A stretch of 5,438 nucleotides of DNA from Candidatus Omnitrophota bacterium. GTDB lineage: Bacteria > Omnitrophota > Gorgyraeia > Duberdicusellales > 4484-171. Of this stretch, positions 1-4,947 are shown in pieces. Both the position numbers and the translations under genes were made by a program. Location: NCBI GenBank assembly GCA_016939345.1, contig JAFGHG010000026.1:1-5438 (forward strand). The letters are read 5' to 3'. Numbering within the stretch: the first letter of the stretch is position 1; each line of letters starts with the position of its first letter. Below the pieces are notes generated by a model. It saw only the letters and a list, made by a program, of their open reading frames with translations, had not been told where the DNA came from and made no database searches.

Positions 1-2
1 AA

Positions 3-248
3 ATATTTATTTGGCTTAAGCCGATAAACGCCCGGACAATAGATTTTTTCAAAAAGAAAGGATTCGGCAAGCTATACGAGAACGATATGGCTTATCTTCT
101 GATAAATCCCAAAAAAGATATAACAGCATTGCCTGTCAAAGCGAAAATAAATTTTTATCTTATCTGGCTTATTTTCGGCGCTGTATTAATGCTGGTTCTG
201 CTGGATAATCTAAAACTCATCCCAGGAAGCAGAAAAAATAATCCTTAA
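3..248 (+). CDS. C-terminal end of an unidentified membrane-anchored protein (5'-truncated by the window)
   Basis: Reading codons from base 3 gives 81 residues without a stop before TAA at 246-248. The gene therefore enters from the left edge and its start is not visible. The visible part has a polar, Lys-rich segment (residues 6-50, including NARTIDFFKKKGFGKLYEND). One strongly hydrophobic helix follows at about residues 51-68 (LIWLIFGAVLMLVLL), then a short polar tail ending in SRKNNP. This fits a domain tethered by a C-terminal membrane helix, or the last segment of a polytopic membrane protein such as a membrane glycosyltransferase. I do not recognise the family, and the second option is a guess. 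It is the only plus-strand gene seen. Its stop overlaps the stop of the convergent oxidase gene by 4 bp (245-248). No intrinsic terminator is evident at this junction. That the frame is coding is likely but rests on composition and the open frame alone. Confidence 0.6.
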   Translation: MFIWLKPINARTIDFFKKKGFGKLYENDMAYLLINPKKDITALPVKAKINFYLIWLIFGAVLMLVLLDNLKLIPGSRKNNP

Positions 249-1705
249 ACCCGGCTTAAAAGCTCCTTATCAAAAATATTATCCAGCCCAAGCAAGCAGT
301 AAGGATCAAAGTACTTTTTTAAAGCAGCCATCTCTTTGATGGCTTCCTGAGAATGCATAAATCGAAGATAGGGTTTTTTTAGTTTACCTATACCGTGTTC
401 TGCTGAAATAGTGCCGGATAAAGATACAGCTTTTTTGGCAAACTCAATCATATACTTTCTAGCCAAAGAATATTCCTGATCATTTTTGGGCAAAAAGTTA
501 AAATGCAGATGGGACTCGCCTGCATGTCCGAAGTTGACGTAATCGATATTAGACTCTTTTGCCGACTGCTTATAAAAGCTGTACATCTCTAAAAAATGTT
601 CATCAGGAACCGCTATGTCACTTGATACTTTCAGCTGCTTTTTCGTGCGGAGAAACTCATTTATAAGCTGAGGCAGAGAATGCCTGATATCAAAGACTCT
701 TTTTCTTTCGTTTTGGCTCTCGGCAAGGATGCTGTCGTCTATTAAAGCGCCGGAATCAATCAGTAAATCCTGCCACGACTGAAAGCTCTCTTCTGCTTTT
801 TCTTTGCTTACTTCCTGCTCAAAGTAGACAGCCGCATCGGCTGAAGGAAGATAAGGAAATTTTGTCCTTAAAAACCTTAATGAGTTCTGGTCGAAAAATT
901 CCAGAGAAACCGGTGATATCAACCTGCCTGCAGCTTTATCCTTAAGCCTAGAAATAAGTTCAAAAGCCAATTCTTGGCTAGGATAAAAAATAAGGCCGTC
1001 AAAAACATATGCCGGATAAGGCTGAAGACTTATTTCAGCGCTATAAATAACTGCCAGGGTTCCTTCGCTGCCTATAAACAGATCGATCAAATCCATATCA
1101 TCGGATACGAAATAGCCTGCTTGTGATTTAAGCCCAGGGGTTATGTAGCCCGGAAGCTTAAAAGAAAATCTTTGTTTTCCCGATTCAAAATCAAACTTCC
1201 TTCCTTTAGAAAAAACCTCTCCCCTGCCTATTGAAAGCTTTTGACCGCCGGTCAAAATTAAATCTAACCTTTTTATATAATTTCTTATTGAGCCATAACC
1301 AAACCCCCTCACCCCTGAAGCGCAGGTGCTGATAGCGCCGCCGATAAAAGCCAAACACTCAGTAGAGGCGGCTCTTAAGCTTAAACCATGTTTATTAGCC
1401 TGGTTCTCTATGTGCTCCAAGGTAGCTCCGGCCTCAACATGAATAGTCTTTTCTCTTTGATCGACTGAAATTACCCTGTTTAAAGCCTCAAGGGAGATAA
1501 CCGCCCCTGACAGGGGAACACACCCGCCGGTAGTCCCTGTGCGGCCTCCGGATAAAGTGACAGGCATTCTCTTATCAACCAGGGACTTAAGGCAGGAATC
1601 CAGCTCATCTTTGTTTTGAGGAATATAGACTTTTTGAGCGTTTCCTTTTAGATTCGAGGTATCTTCAAGGTAGGAAAGAAATTGGTCTTTGTTTTTTTCG
1701 ATCAC
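245..1705 (-). CDS. FAD-linked oxidase of the GlcD / D-lactate dehydrogenase (D-2-hydroxyacid) family
   Basis: The 486-residue protein has the length and two-domain plan of the GlcD/DLD family. An N-terminal FAD-binding domain (FAD_binding_4 type) spans about residues 25-230, with the flavin-pyrophosphate motif SGGRTGTTGG (52-61), GGAISTCASG (122-131) and LFIGSEGTLAVI (209-220). The C-terminal FAD-oxidase domain (about 235-478) carries SSDIAVP (361-367), GHAGESHLH (393-401) and SAEHGIG (434-440). By family knowledge, His394, His401 and Glu436 would bind the metal that holds the 2-hydroxyacid substrate. The expected reaction is oxidation of a D-2-hydroxyacid such as D-lactate, glycolate or D-2-hydroxyglutarate to the 2-oxoacid, with electrons passing to a quinone or another carrier. 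The substrate cannot be fixed from sequence. Two motifs deviate: GES replaces the usual GDG, and LGLDNIF (472-478) replaces the usual NPGK ending. No signal peptide and no cysteine-rich Fe-S domain are present. The start is GTG at 1703-1705, overlapping the upstream TAG by one base (TAGTG), with no clear Shine-Dalgarno. Translation is probably coupled to the upstream gene. No GlcF, LldEFG or Etf partner is visible. Confidence 0.93.
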   Translation of the reverse strand: MIEKNKDQFLSYLEDTSNLKGNAQKVYIPQNKDELDSCLKSLVDKRMPVTLSGGRTGTTGGCVPLSGAVISLEALNRVISVDQREKTIHVEAGATLEHIENQANKHGLSLRAASTECLAFIGGAISTCASGVRGFGYGSIRNYIKRLDLILTGGQKLSIGRGEVFSKGRKFDFESGKQRFSFKLPGYITPGLKSQAGYFVSDDMDLIDLFIGSEGTLAVIYSAEISLQPYPAYVFDGLIFYPSQELAFELISRLKDKAAGRLISPVSLEFFDQNSLRFLRTKFPYLPSADAAVYFEQEVSKEKAEESFQSWQDLLIDSGALIDDSILAESQNERKRVFDIRHSLPQLINEFLRTKKQLKVSSDIAVPDEHFLEMYSFYKQSAKESNIDYVNFGHAGESHLHFNFLPKNDQEYSLARKYMIEFAKKAVSLSGTISAEHGIGKLKKPYLRFMHSQEAIKEMAALKKYFDPYCLLGLDNIFDKELLSRV

Positions 1706-2388
1706 TAAAACTTATAGTTAAGGGCAAAAGAAAAAGCTTCACCGTCAAAGGCCTGGCCTTCAAGGTTAAAAAAAACTTTATCATTGACCGGTATATCAAA
1801 ACCTGCAACCAAGCCAGTAAGCTTTGATAAATCTGACATTTTCCGTTTTCTGTTCTCTCCGATCCAGTGGATATAATCGACTCTATCCCATTTAGCTCCC
1901 AGGTAAGGCCGGCAGAAAGAAAGATCATATGAGCCTAAAAGCGAAAACTGCCAGTCATCTAAAACAGCCTTGTTTTTCTGATTGCCGATGTAAGCTTTTT
2001 GAGGATGAACGCTTATGTGCTGAAAGCCAAATACCATTGAGAATTTATCCTGATCTAAAAACTTGGCCCTAAGGCCGTAGCCTCCGGCAAAGGAAGAGGA
2101 ATAGTCTATTTCATCCCTTATAATCGGGTGCTGCTTGATATTGCCGGCTCCGCCTTTAAGATCAAGAGAAAGCCAATCAAAAACCCCATAGGAGAGCTGG
2201 AAAAAGTGCTGAGTTGAGCGGACCTTGCCGTAATCCTTCTCAAGATATCTTCTCAGAATCACATAAGTCTGGCCTCCGCCTATAAATTTACCCTGCTCTG
2301 GGACTTCTGTTCCATAACAGGGTGCGGCATCAGACTTAACAGATGTAAAAAAAATTAAAACCAAAAATAAAAAAATAATTTTTTTCAT
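1705..2388 (-). CDS. Secreted outer-membrane beta-barrel protein, function unknown
   Basis: The 227-residue product starts with a classic Sec signal peptide: Lys2-Lys3, a hydrophobic core at about residues 4-16 and a likely signal peptidase I site after about Ala21-Ala22. The mature part shows alternating hydrophobic/polar segments rich in Gly, Tyr and Phe (for example YGVFDWLSLDLKGG, FSMVFGFQHISVHP and FSFALNYKF). It ends in a terminal Phe, the usual last residue of an outer-membrane barrel recognised by the BAM machinery. The size suits an 8-10-strand barrel. Two mature cysteines (Cys24, Cys159) could pair. I do not recognise a named family, and nothing shows whether it is a channel, an enzyme or structural. 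ATG at 2386-2388 is supported by TGAGGT upstream (GAGG at 2396-2399, 7-nt spacing). The gene has its own promoter at 2407-2434 and its stop TAG overlaps the GTG start of the oxidase gene, so the two form a small operon. A periplasmic or soluble beta protein is the main alternative. Confidence 0.8.
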   Translation of the reverse strand: MKKIIFLFLVLIFFTSVKSDAAPCYGTEVPEQGKFIGGGQTYVILRRYLEKDYGKVRSTQHFFQLSYGVFDWLSLDLKGGAGNIKQHPIIRDEIDYSSSFAGGYGLRAKFLDQDKFSMVFGFQHISVHPQKAYIGNQKNKAVLDDWQFSLLGSYDLSFCRPYLGAKWDRVDYIHWIGENRKRKMSDLSKLTGLVAGFDIPVNDKVFFNLEGQAFDGEAFSFALNYKF

Positions 2389-2406
2389 AATAAGACCTCA
2401 ATTATG

Positions 2407-2434
2407 ATTATACCAATAATTAAGGCTTAAACAA
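2407..2434 (-). promoter_or_regulatory. Sigma-70 promoter of the beta-barrel/oxidase operon
   Basis: On the minus strand the -10 is a perfect TATAAT (2407-2412), preceded by TGG, which makes an extended -10. A weak -35, TTGTTT (2429-2434), lies 16 nt upstream. The predicted transcript start is near 2400, giving a leader of only about 12 nt that begins almost at the GAGG ribosome binding site. This separates the beta-barrel and oxidase genes from the pilin transcript upstream. Confidence 0.7.
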
Positions 2435-2440
2435 AGAAAT

Positions 2441-2462
2441 AATTAAAAAAAAGAAAGCTTTG
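2441..2462 (-). terminator. Weak candidate terminator after the last pilin gene
   Basis: Just after the stop of the last pilin gene, the minus strand reads CAAAGCTTTC and then a T-rich run (CTTTTTTTTAATT-like, bases 2441-2454). The 10-base palindrome has no room for a loop, so any hairpin would be very short. The U-rich tract makes termination possible but unconvincing, and read-through into the beta-barrel gene is likely to some degree. Confidence 0.25.
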
Positions 2463-2467
2463 ACAGG

Positions 2468-3034
2468 CTAGTAGGAATGAGAAAGGGGGTAAAAAAACAA
2501 TGCCTCTTGTCCATAGAGGTCTTCCAGGGTGACCACATAATCCACGCGGTTAACTGTGTTTTCCAGGGTTAGATTCGATATTCCAACACCCCCGTTAATT
2601 CTATCTACTCTGATATCCGGCGAAGGATCATCAGAGAGATGAGTAGTAAGAGTATGACTTGGGATTGGTGCACCGCCTGGTTGCTCTACCCCAGCTCTAA
2701 CGATCTGTCCGCCGCCTATTGAGTATTGGATCGAATCATCATCATCATAATTCCAGGGAGTATTATTATCATCTACTCTGACAAACAGCTTTCCCATTTG
2801 CCATCCAAGGCCTTGGTTATTGAAATCACCGGTTGCCCTGCTTACATCGCGGGAGATATAATCAACAATAAGGCCAAGCTCATTGAGCAAGACTGTTTCT
2901 TCTTCGCTTGAAGAAAGGAATTTTCTGCTGGCAAGGTCAAAAGAAAAGGCAGCCATGACAATGGCAACCATAAGAGTCATGGCAATGAATAGCTCTACCA
3001 ATGTTAGGGCTTTTTTTTTATTCAGGTTCTTCAT
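2468..3034 (-). CDS. PilW/GspJ-like minor pseudopilin
   Basis: The protein has 188 residues from ATG at 3032-3034. That start is chosen over an in-frame ATG at 3053-3055 because GGAG (3041-3044) lies 6 nt upstream and the resulting leader MKNLNKKKA is short and basic. The prepilin motif is KKKA|LTLVEL: Ala9 at -1, Leu10 at +1 and the conserved Glu14 at +5, followed by a hydrophobic helix to about residue 32. The sequence after the helix (EEETVLLNELGLIVDYISRD and on) fits the long amphipathic segment of the PilW/GspJ class, as does its place last in the pilin series. The globular part has an acidic stretch with DDNN and DDDD (about residues 88-100), which could bind a cation. There are no cysteines. 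In the PilW/GspJ class such proteins sit at the pilus tip and help to start assembly. The gene overlaps the preceding pilin gene by 17 nt, implying coupled translation. Confidence 0.82.
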   Translation of the reverse strand: MKNLNKKKALTLVELFIAMTLMVAIVMAAFSFDLASRKFLSSSEEETVLLNELGLIVDYISRDVSRATGDFNNQGLGWQMGKLFVRVDDNNTPWNYDDDDSIQYSIGGGQIVRAGVEQPGGAPIPSHTLTTHLSDDPSPDIRVDRINGGVGISNLTLENTVNRVDYVVTLEDLYGQEALFFYPLSHSY

Positions 3035-3401
3035 AACCTGCTCCGCCGTCTGCATAAGTTAAATCTATGGTTACTGTTGCCTTGCGAAAAGCATGAAGGT
3101 TAACGCTTTCGACATCATAAGTGTTGTTTGAAAGATTAACACCGTCAATATTATAAGAATCCAGTGCTTCGCCGGTCTTTAAACCAAGCTCTGTTGAACT
3201 ATCATCCCACTTATCAGCACCTACGCCATCATAAAGGTCTTCTAAGAACCTCCTGGCCAGATTTATGGAAACTAAACGCTGGTCAGCATGGTCAACATAA
3301 GCCCTGGCCGCAACAAAAGCTGCAAAAAGCCCGCCAAAAGATACGGCCAGTATTATTGCACCTACTAAAACCTCGACCAAAGTAAAAGATTTTTTCTTCA
3401 T
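3018..3401 (-). CDS. PilV/GspI-like minor pseudopilin
   Basis: The protein has 127 residues. The leader is only MKKKS, followed by FTLVEVLVGAIILAVSFGG. Cleavage after Ser5 leaves Phe6 at +1 and Glu10 at +5. The FTLVEVLV-type N-terminus is typical of the PilV/GspI class, and the small size and position just before a PilW/GspJ-like gene agree. After the helix (about residues 6-34) comes an Asp-rich globular domain without cysteines, containing LARRFLEDLYDG and ending in GGAGYEEPE. These proteins normally belong to the tip complex that primes pilus assembly. The start ATG (3399-3401) has no Shine-Dalgarno: its 22-nt leader is almost pure A/T and contains the palindrome AAAACTAGTTTT (3414-3425). 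Translation may therefore be inefficient. The 3' end overlaps the next gene by 17 nt. The Ser at -1 is unusual against the common Gly. Confidence 0.82.
   Translation of the reverse strand: MKKKSFTLVEVLVGAIILAVSFGGLFAAFVAARAYVDHADQRLVSINLARRFLEDLYDGVGADKWDDSSTELGLKTGEALDSYNIDGVNLSNNTYDVESVNLHAFRKATVTIDLTYADGGAGYEEPE
3041..3044 (-). promoter_or_regulatory. Ribosome binding site that decides the start of the PilW/GspJ-like gene
   Basis: GGAG on the minus strand sits 6 nt before ATG 3032-3034 and inside the end of the upstream coding region. It lies downstream of the earlier in-frame ATG (3053-3055) and so favours the shorter protein. Confidence 0.7.
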
Positions 3402-3423
3402 AAAAAAATTAAAAAAACTAGTT

Positions 3424-3831
3424 TTAAGGACAGGCTGTATCAGGCCTTTGCATGTTCTGATTAATACACCAGTTGCCGGTTCCGCCTCCTGAAGCTGTTG
3501 CTTGAAAGCCTCCGCCGGTAAGTGATACTGTATAAGTCCAGGGCTGACCCCATGATAGATCCAGGCCTAAACCTGCAGGGGTTTCGTCTGGATCATTGTT
3601 GCATACAGAATTAGTGCAGGATATATAGTTTCCCTGTTCCATGCGCCTTACTTCCTCAGCTGCCCTGATAAGAGTAAGCATGGCAATGGCTTCGCGGTCC
3701 TCTGCCTTTTTTCTTGAATTGACAAAACTGGGTATTGCAAAACCTGATATCACAGCAATTATTACCATGACTACAAGCAGCTCTAACATGGTAAAGCTTC
3801 TTTTTACCCGAAGATTATAACTCTTGTTCAT
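3424..3831 (-). CDS. Type IV pilin-like protein with four cysteines
   Basis: The protein has 135 residues. A 12-residue basic leader (MNKSYNLRVKRS) precedes the prepilin motif FTMLELLVV, with Ser12 at -1, Phe13 at +1 and Glu17 at +5. The hydrophobic helix runs to about residue 35 and ends FAIPSF, with the Pro kink usual in pilins and major pseudopilins. The globular part has a WTYTVSLTGGGFQATAS segment (98-114), a Gly-rich turn and cysteines at 72, 77, 122 and 134. These probably form two disulfides, one closing a C-terminal loop that ends in ACP. The start ATG (3829-3831) has a good ribosome binding site, GAGGT, with GAGG at 3837-3840 and 5-nt spacing. It follows the previous gene's tandem stop (TGA TAA) by 19 nt. 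By family it is an inner-membrane prepilin that becomes a pilus subunit. Whether it is a second major pilin, a GspG/H-like protein or a minor pilin is open. Confidence 0.85.
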   Translation of the reverse strand: MNKSYNLRVKRSFTMLELLVVMVIIAVISGFAIPSFVNSRKKAEDREAIAMLTLIRAAEEVRRMEQGNYISCTNSVCNNDPDETPAGLGLDLSWGQPWTYTVSLTGGGFQATASGGGTGNWCINQNMQRPDTACP

Positions 3832-3850
3832 TTTTACCTCTTAAGTATTA

Positions 3851-4309
3851 TCAGGGACAACTTAAATCGCCAAAATTATTTTCATTTAAATCATAGGTGA
3901 AACTTCCTCCGCTGCAACGGCCATCTTGTTTTGTGGCGGTAATTGTTTGTTCCGCTGCGGAAACAGAGTATGACCATAACTCATCCGCATCTACTGCAGA
4001 TAAGTCGATTCCGCTGCAATTAGCTCCGACTGGAGGCCCTAAAGCTGCCCGACAAGAAGCTTCGCTGCCATGATCGCCTATGTGAGCATTTAATGAGCCG
4101 GAAGAAGTATTGACATAATTACCGTCGTTTCTTTGGATCTGAACTATTTTTTCAGCCTGGGCAATCAAAGCTACATTATGCTGGGCTTTTGAATGTTCAG
4201 CTGCCAGCCTTGCTCCAGTATATCTGGGTATGGCTACAACAGCTAAAATGCCGATAATAGCCATGACAATGAGTAATTCAAGTAATGTTAAACTTTTTTT
4301 TACTTGCAT
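3851..4309 (-). CDS. Type IV pilin/pseudopilin with four cysteines
   Basis: The protein has 152 residues from ATG at 4307-4309. An in-frame TTG at 4328-4330 would add seven hydrophobic residues before the leader and is less likely. The leader is MQVKKS, then LTLLELLIVMAIIGILAVVAIPRY: Ser6 at -1, Leu7 at +1 and Glu11 at +5. The helix is almost the same as that of the first pilin gene, so the two probably arose by duplication. The globular part contains cysteines at 86, 98, 132 and 151, a WSYSVS strand (112-117), and a C-terminal DLNENNFGD stretch (140-148) that resembles a Ca-binding loop; it ends in SCP. There is no Shine-Dalgarno: the leader (ATTAATTTGTTTTTATTAATAAATATT region) is nearly all A/T, which may rely on an unstructured start region. 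A strong hairpin at 4336-4370 lies just upstream. It ends in TGA followed at once by TAA. Confidence 0.87.
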   Translation of the reverse strand: MQVKKSLTLLELLIVMAIIGILAVVAIPRYTGARLAAEHSKAQHNVALIAQAEKIVQIQRNDGNYVNTSSGSLNAHIGDHGSEASCRAALGPPVGANCSGIDLSAVDADELWSYSVSAAEQTITATKQDGRCSGGSFTYDLNENNFGDLSCP

Positions 4310-4335
4310 AATATTTATTAATAAAAACAAATTAA

Positions 4336-4370
4336 TGTCTTGCCGTTAAAATATTTTTAACGGCAAGACA
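4336..4370 (-). promoter_or_regulatory. Perfect 16-bp intergenic hairpin after the major pilin gene (attenuator, terminator or mRNA stabiliser)
   Basis: Arms 4336-4351 and 4355-4370 are exact inverted repeats (core TGTCTTGCCGTTAAAA) around a 3-base loop. The flanking AAATTAA/TTAATTT bases extend the stem past a 2-base bulge. On the minus strand it is followed within about 8 nt by GTTTTT. It lies 27 bases past the first pilin stop and 26 bases before the next pilin start. Such a structure can stop part of the transcripts or protect the upstream mRNA from 3' decay. Either would favour the first pilin over the later ones. The 16-bp stem is direct sequence evidence; the role is inferred. Confidence 0.8.
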
Positions 4371-4397
4371 AATTAATTTCTAAACTAAACCTAGATG

Positions 4398-4775
4398 TTA
4401 ATTCCAGGTGATTTCGCCGGTATTAATGTCTATAACCGCGGTATAACCATCAGAGCTTGTACCTGTACAACTTCCTGTTCCATCTGTCCAGCTTACACCA
4501 CTACAATCAATAGCAACACCCTGGCTGCTATATTCTTTTTCGAATTCGCCGTCATTATTGATATCAATTCCAATACTTGTTACATCGCTGGGATCAGCGT
4601 TGAAAAAGCTGGCATACATCAACCCAGCTTCACGGCACTCTTTCAGATTTGCCACCAGTGCTGTTTGATGGGCAGTCTCAACAGCATCCAAGTATTTTGG
4701 TATAGCGATTATAGCCAAAATACCGATGATGACCATAACGATCAATAATTCTAACAGTGTAAAACCTTGTTTCAT
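4398..4775 (-). CDS. Probable major type IV pilin (PilA/PilE or GspG-like)
   Basis: The protein has 125 residues from ATG at 4773-4775. That start is preferred over an upstream in-frame TTG (4812-4814) because a perfect ribosome binding site sits just ahead of it and the leader becomes the short MKQG. The motif is textbook: G4|FTLLELLIVMVIIGILAIIAIPKYLDA, with Phe5 at +1 and Glu9 at +5. It is the only pilin here with Gly at -1. The globular part contains cysteines at 47, 91 and 103 and a calcium-loop-like DINNDGEFE (71-79). It ends with a beta hairpin (YTAVIDINTGEITWN). Calcium binding is known for GspG-type major pseudopilins, but this loop has not been shown to bind. The gene has its own strong promoter, the best Shine-Dalgarno in the window and a hairpin behind it, all as expected for the most abundant subunit. 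It could be either a pilus or a type II secretion pseudopilus subunit. Confidence 0.9.
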   Translation of the reverse strand: MKQGFTLLELLIVMVIIGILAIIAIPKYLDAVETAHQTALVANLKECREAGLMYASFFNADPSDVTSIGIDINNDGEFEKEYSSQGVAIDCSGVSWTDGTGSCTGTSSDGYTAVIDINTGEITWN

Positions 4776-4780
4776 GATCC

Positions 4781-4788
4781 CCTCCTTT
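4781..4788 (-). promoter_or_regulatory. Perfect Shine-Dalgarno of the major pilin gene
   Basis: AAAGGAGG on the minus strand, full-length complementary to the 16S rRNA tail, lies 5 nt from ATG 4773-4775. It rules in the short MKQG leader and indicates high translation. Confidence 0.9.
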
Positions 4789-4835
4789 CTACTAAAAAAA
4801 CCAATACTTTGCAAAGCTCAACCTCTACACTTCCG

Positions 4836-4864
4836 TTTATAACACGCCACCTTACCTTTGTCAA
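4836..4864 (-). promoter_or_regulatory. Near-consensus sigma-70 promoter of the major pilin
   Basis: The -35 is a perfect TTGACA (4859-4864), the spacer is exactly 17 nt, and the -10 is TATAAA (4836-4841) preceded by TGT, an extended -10. The predicted start near 4829 gives a leader of about 54 nt, which includes the palindrome CTTTGCAAAG (4807-4816) and a T7 run. It lies directly after the pilC terminator. No sigma-54 (GG-N10-GC) element was seen in this gap, unlike many proteobacterial pilA genes. Confidence 0.88.
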
Positions 4865-4873
4865 CCTAATTTG

Positions 4874-4921
4874 AAAAAAACGGCTTTAAACTGCAATTCC
4901 CGGCCTAATGCAGTAAAAGCC
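4874..4921 (-). terminator. Intrinsic terminator of the pilC/gspF transcript
   Basis: On the minus strand, GGCTTTTACTGCA (4909-4921) pairs with TGCAGTTTAAAGCC (4882-4895). The stem is 12-13 bp with one small internal imperfection and the loop 13 nt. It is followed by G and a T7 run (4874-4880). It lies 26 bases past the upstream stop codon and just before the -35 of the next promoter. Confidence 0.9.
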
Positions 4922-4947
4922 CTGATTTTATTAGGTTATTTTCCGGA

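Noticed and set aside
13..22. GGCTTAAGCC palindrome near the left edge
   Set aside because: It lies inside the plus-strand coding frame, has no loop and is isolated, so it is consistent with chance.
1665..1928. Minus-strand open frame of 87 codons
   Set aside because: It lies in another frame across the barrel/oxidase junction, with no ribosome binding site and no domain-like pattern. Both flanking genes are well supported there.
2735..2748. ATC trinucleotide repeat as a phase-variation site
   Set aside because: It has only about four units, and changes would be in frame (the DDDD stretch), so it cannot switch the gene off.
2726..3385. Two plus-strand open frames (2726-2911 and 3164-3385)
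   Set aside because: They are antisense to the PilW/GspJ-like and PilV/GspI-like genes. One is an Ile run from an ATC/ATT repeat, and neither has a plausible start signal.
3402..3425. AAAACTAGTTTT palindrome and T-runs as a terminator before the PilV/GspI-like gene
   Set aside because: The palindrome is A/T-rich, has no room for a loop, and overlaps the upstream stop. The next start is only a few bases on. More likely just an A/T-rich leader.
4398..4775. Conductive (Geobacter-type) pilin
   Set aside because: At 125 residues with a full globular domain, cysteines and an ordinary aromatic content, it does not resemble the short truncated e-pilins of about 60 residues.
4807..4816. CTTTGCAAAG palindrome in the major pilin leader as an operator or attenuator
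   Set aside because: It is only 10 bases, with no second copy seen and too short a stem for a stable hairpin. Noted but not supported as a regulatory site.
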